36,242 nucleotides of DNA. Origin: a bacterium. Its GTDB lineage: Bacteria; Spirochaetota; Spirochaetia; Treponematales; Rectinemataceae. Where the stretch lies: the NCBI GenBank assembly GCA_021782015.1, contig JAJXVS010000004.1, positions 1 through 36,242 of the forward strand. The letters are read 5' to 3'. Of this stretch, positions 33,740 through 36,242 are shown in pieces. The translations under genes and the position numbers were made by a program. Position 1 is the first letter of the stretch; each line of letters starts with the position of its first letter. Below the pieces are notes generated by a model. The model saw nothing but the letters and a program-made list of their open reading frames with translations, searched no databases and was not told the DNA's origin.

Positions 33740-35242
33740 ATGACCCTCGATATACTATGCCGGGTGGTGGACAATTACGGCGATATCGGACTCGTGTATC
33801 GACTCGCGAAGGCTATTTCCGGGGTCGATCCGACGGTTGGCCTCCGCATCCATGTCGACAAACTGGCAGCCTTCCACGAGCTCTGCCCCGAAGTCGAACC
33901 CGGCAAACAGCTACAAAAACTTCACGAATGGACCATCATCGACTGGAATATCGAGCTTCCCGCCCTCCGCGAGGCCTGCGCCTCAGGGGGCCCGCCCACG
34001 AGGATCGTGGAATGCTTCGCCTGTAATCGCCCGCCGGCGCTGGAAATACTCCTCTTCGACCGAAAACGCGATGACAAGCGACTCATCGTCAACCTCGAAC
34101 ACCTGAGCGCCGAAACCTGGGTCGACGAAATTCACCGCATGCGCTCGGCCACTCGCCACGCTCTTGTCCGGAAGTACATTTTCATGCCTGGATTCACCAA
34201 GGCGAGCGGCGGCCTCATAATCGACCCAACCTTCCGCGCCATGGCCGGGATCTGGAGGGCCGGCAGGACTCGCCTTTCGGAAAGTACAAGCGTCGAGTCC
34301 CAAACTGTCGCCCTGGCGACAGTGACTGTCCCAAATCCGACAGCGACCGTCCCAAACTCAACAGTGGGCGAAGGCGCGACGGCCCCAGGCCCGGGCGAAG
34401 CAGGCTTCGCCCCACCCTCCCATGCCGCCCTCCGACTCGAACTCGCAGCCCGCGCTGGCCTGGCTCTGGCCCCCGGCGACGAAACCCGCCCCTGGTTTCT
34501 CGTTTTCAGCTACCAGCACGACTACAGCCGCATCGTCGATGGCATCATGAGCCTGGGGCAAGGCGCCAACATGAGCGGGGGCGGGGGCGCAGACATGAGC
34601 GCCAACATGAGCGCGGGCGGGGGCGACAACATGAGCGCCAACATGAGCGGGGGCGGAGGCGACAACATGGGCGGGGGCGGGGCGGACCCAGTCTCACGCG
34701 GAACGAAGGCGTCATCCCGGGCTCCTCTCGTCCTCGTCGCCCAGGGCCTCGGGGCCGCGCCCTTCCTCCAAGCATGGCGGGCCAAAGGCGAAACCTTCCC
34801 AACTATGTCCATCCCCTTCCTGCCGCAGGAAGCCTGGGACGAGTTCATCCTCGCCTCCGATTTCGCCATCGTCCGCGGCGAAGAAAGCCTCGCTCGCGCC
34901 GCCCTCGCCGGAATCCCCTTCGTCTGGCACGCCTACCGCCAGGATGGAAACCACCAATTGGTAAAGGTACAGGCCATCCTCGACCGCCTCCGCCCCTTCC
35001 TGTCGGGAGCGGGCGCCCCCGCCTCGACCATCGCCTCCTACGAAGCCTTGTGCCTGGCCTTCAACGACCGCCTCATCGACGGCCCCGAAGCCTCGGGCGG
35101 CGAGCGCGAGGACATCGCGCCTATTCTGAAAGCCTTGCCGACCCTGCGCCCCGGATTCGAAGCCTTCGCGGAGTCCCTCTTCGCGAATGGCGACCTCACC
35201 GCCCGACTCCTCGAATTCATGGGAACCCTCGCGGGCCCATAA
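33740..35242 (+). CDS. earP: EF-P arginine rhamnosyltransferase
   Basis: 500-residue GT-B glycosyltransferase that adds L-rhamnose from dTDP-rhamnose to EF-P Arg32. The N-terminal signature 'VVDNYGDIG' gives Asp11 and Asp15, matching the known catalytic-site aspartates of EarP (Asp13 and Asp17 in Pseudomonas). The C-terminal 'VRGEES' (378-383) supplies the conserved Glu381. Known EarP proteins are about 380 residues; this one is longer because of two low-complexity insertions. One is Thr/Val/Pro-rich (about 181-225) at the boundary between the two Rossmann domains; the other is Gly/Met/Asn/Ser-rich (about 276-320), within the C-terminal domain. efp follows on the same strand 211 bases later. 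No Shine-Dalgarno is visible before the ATG. Confidence 0.93.
   Translation: MTLDILCRVVDNYGDIGLVYRLAKAISGVDPTVGLRIHVDKLAAFHELCPEVEPGKQLQKLHEWTIIDWNIELPALREACASGGPPTRIVECFACNRPPALEILLFDRKRDDKRLIVNLEHLSAETWVDEIHRMRSATRHALVRKYIFMPGFTKASGGLIIDPTFRAMAGIWRAGRTRLSESTSVESQTVALATVTVPNPTATVPNSTVGEGATAPGPGEAGFAPPSHAALRLELAARAGLALAPGDETRPWFLVFSYQHDYSRIVDGIMSLGQGANMSGGGGADMSANMSAGGGDNMSANMSGGGGDNMGGGGADPVSRGTKASSRAPLVLVAQGLGAAPFLQAWRAKGETFPTMSIPFLPQEAWDEFILASDFAIVRGEESLARAALAGIPFVWHAYRQDGNHQLVKVQAILDRLRPFLSGAGAPASTIASYEALCLAFNDRLIDGPEASGGEREDIAPILKALPTLRPGFEAFAESLFANGDLTARLLEFMGTLAGP
34568..34678 (+). repeat. 36-base tandem repeat within earP
   Basis: Units at 34568-34603 and 34604-34639 and a partial third from 34640 encode NMSGGGGADMSA-type dodecapeptides. 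The period is a multiple of three. The insertion is absent from known EarP proteins as I recall them. Confidence 0.85.
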
Positions 35243-35288
35243 CCCAGCGCCAGCCGCCCACTGGCAATTATCCGCGAAATGCGCTAGC

Positions 35289-35302
35289 ATGCGGTCCCGC
35301 AT
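35289..35302. promoter_or_regulatory. Perfect palindrome in the earP-efp spacer
   Basis: ATGCGG-TC-CCGCAT, overlapping a wider GCGGTC...GACCGC repeat (35291-35315). It lies just after a weak -10-like TAGCAT (35285-35290). It may mark a separate efp promoter or operator; there is no strong -35. Confidence 0.35.
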
Positions 35303-35453
35303 TCGTACAGACCGCAGGCAACGACACTTCCGGCCACGAATCGCGGGAATCGACACCGCCTCCAGGGTGCGCAGACAAAGGGAAAACGGCCAAAGACATC
35401 TCGCGCGGCGCGGGAAGGACCAAGGCTAAATCATTTTCAGGCGAGGAACTACC

Positions 35454-36020
35454 ATGCTCATGACAGGCGATATCCGCGGCGGCACGGTCTTCAAGGTTGG
35501 CAACGACGTCGTCGTCGTCCAGCGCATGCTCGGCATCAAGGGCGGGCGCAACGGCCAGGTCAAGCGACTCAGGGTCAGGAACATCATCACCGGCTCCACC
35601 TCCGAGCTCGGCCTCGACATGGGCGAGAAGTTCGAGGACGTGTCCATCGACTACCACACGATGAAACCCTCCTACATGGACGGCGAAACCTGGGTCTTCA
35701 TGGACCAGGAGAGCTTCGAGCAGTACGAACTGACCCGCGAAGACCTCGGCGAGGCCGCCGACTACATGCTCCCCGAAGACGACATCGAAGTCGAGGTCGG
35801 CTTCTACGAAGGCAAGCCCGTCTCCGTCACCCTCCCGATCAACATAGTTAGGACGATCACCTACTGCGAGCCCGGCATCAAGGGCGACACCTCCGGCAAG
35901 TCCACCAAGCCGGCCAAGCTCGACTCGGGCTTCGAGGTCCAGGTCCCCCTCTTCTGCGACATCGGCACGAAAATCGTCTTCGATACGCGGGATGGGTCCT
36001 TCGTCGAGCGAGCGAAATAA
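35454..36020 (+). CDS. efp: Translation elongation factor P
   Basis: 188 residues with the three OB-like domains of EF-P: KOW-type N-domain (1-65), central domain (about 70-128, 'YMDGETWVFMDQESFEQYEL') and C-terminal domain (about 130-188). It binds between the P and E sites and helps ribosomes through consecutive prolines. The loop that reaches the peptidyl-transferase centre reads 'KGGRNGQV', placing Arg at position 32 exactly as in EarP-modified EF-P, and not the Lys34 of EpmA-modified EF-P. earP lies next to it, so modification is rhamnosylation. The start at 35454 has a GAGGA site 8 bases upstream; starting at Met3 would break the Arg32 numbering. Confidence 0.97.
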   Translation: MLMTGDIRGGTVFKVGNDVVVVQRMLGIKGGRNGQVKRLRVRNIITGSTSELGLDMGEKFEDVSIDYHTMKPSYMDGETWVFMDQESFEQYELTREDLGEAADYMLPEDDIEVEVGFYEGKPVSVTLPINIVRTITYCEPGIKGDTSGKSTKPAKLDSGFEVQVPLFCDIGTKIVFDTRDGSFVERAK

Positions 36021-36110
36021 GGCAAAGGGGGAGCGGAGCCGGGAGCGCGAAGCGATCACGGCGAAGCCTAGCGAGCGCAGCGAGCGTTAGCACATCCCGA
36101 TCTGCCCACG

Positions 36111-36139
36111 AAAGCCCCTCCCCGACGGAGGGGCTTTTT
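36111..36139 (+). terminator. Rho-independent terminator of efp
   Basis: AAGCCCCTCC (36112-36121) and GGAGGGGCTT (36127-36136) form a 10-pair stem around a 5-base loop, with the stem's 3' end running into TTTTT (36135-36139). This is the only classical intrinsic terminator in the window. Confidence 0.92.
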
Positions 36140-36151
36140 CATGCCCGCTCG

Positions 36152-36233
36152 GGCGGGTCCTGGGGCGAGCAATGCGAGCACACCCGCTTCGCTTCGCTAC
36201 GCGCGCGCGCTCGCGCTGCTCGCCCCACCCGCC
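36152..36233. repeat. Long imperfect inverted repeat at the window edge
   Basis: GGCGGGT (36152-36158) and GGGGCGAGCA (36162-36171) pair with TGCTCGCCCC (36217-36226) and ACCCGCC (36227-36233), with one 3-base bulge. The interior holds a further GCGAGC/GCTCGC pair and alternating GC bases. It follows the efp terminator; the upstream stretch 36031-36097 is also rich in GCGAGCG words. It may be a REP/BIME-like intergenic element, but repetition elsewhere cannot be seen. Confidence 0.65.
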
Positions 36234-36242
36234 GTCCAAGCG

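Noticed and set aside
34712-35356. 214-codon minus-strand frame opposite earP
   Set aside because: Shadow of a well-supported gene; no features of its own.

Overview
This window looks like a chromosomal segment from a GC-rich, anaerobic, two-membraned bacterium, most likely a free-living or gut spirochaete of the Treponema group. That placement is an inference. It rests on an EarP/EF-P pair with an arginine at EF-P position 32, a reverse-order rubrerythrin next to a PerR-like regulator, and two giant Ig-repeat envelope proteins, one with a lipobox and one ending in an outer-membrane-barrel-like segment. There are no tRNA, rRNA, CRISPR, IS or phage genes, and coding density is very high, with no gene-free stretch over 300 bases.

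Left part (1-6.5 kb), housekeeping and stress: an SPFH/stomatin-like membrane protein (+), a mannonate/fructuronate-type SDR oxidoreductase (-), branched-chain aminotransferase ilvE (+) behind a palindrome-bearing promoter, a perR-like regulator and reverse rubrerythrin transcribed together (-) from a near-consensus promoter with a 7-3-7 palindrome over its -10, and a DUF2339-like protein with about 17 membrane segments (+).

Signalling cassette (6.6-8.6 kb, -): a lone CheY-like receiver, a CheC-like phosphatase and a soluble PAS/HisKA_2 histidine kinase. Reading frames overlap at both junctions, so the three look like one translationally coupled unit with a good promoter.

Envelope block (8.7-33.5 kb, almost all -): a 2,419-residue secreted Ig-repeat protein ending in a putative outer-membrane beta-barrel; a CBS-CBS-ACT protein; a small secreted protein on the other strand; a vapBC toxin-antitoxin pair; a degenerate solute-binding lipoprotein; and a 4,608-residue lipoprotein. 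The last consists mainly of Ig-like domains, with a duplicated six-domain super-repeat of about 2 kb, four intercalated 'HG(L/F)..GD' modules, a TIG domain and a beta-propeller-like C-terminus. The giant lipoprotein and the solute-binding lipoprotein share an ATGA overlap. The best candidate for something undescribed is this envelope set: one giant Ig fibre with its own C-terminal barrel, and one giant lipid-anchored Ig fibre co-translated with a binding-protein-like lipoprotein.

Right end (33.7-36.2 kb, +): earP, carrying two low-complexity insertions, then efp with its target Arg32 and a canonical terminator, then a GC-rich inverted repeat. EarP rhamnosylates EF-P, which relieves ribosome stalling at polyproline. 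Several proteins in the window contain Pro-rich hinges, but I see no PPP-dense tract that would prove a dependency.
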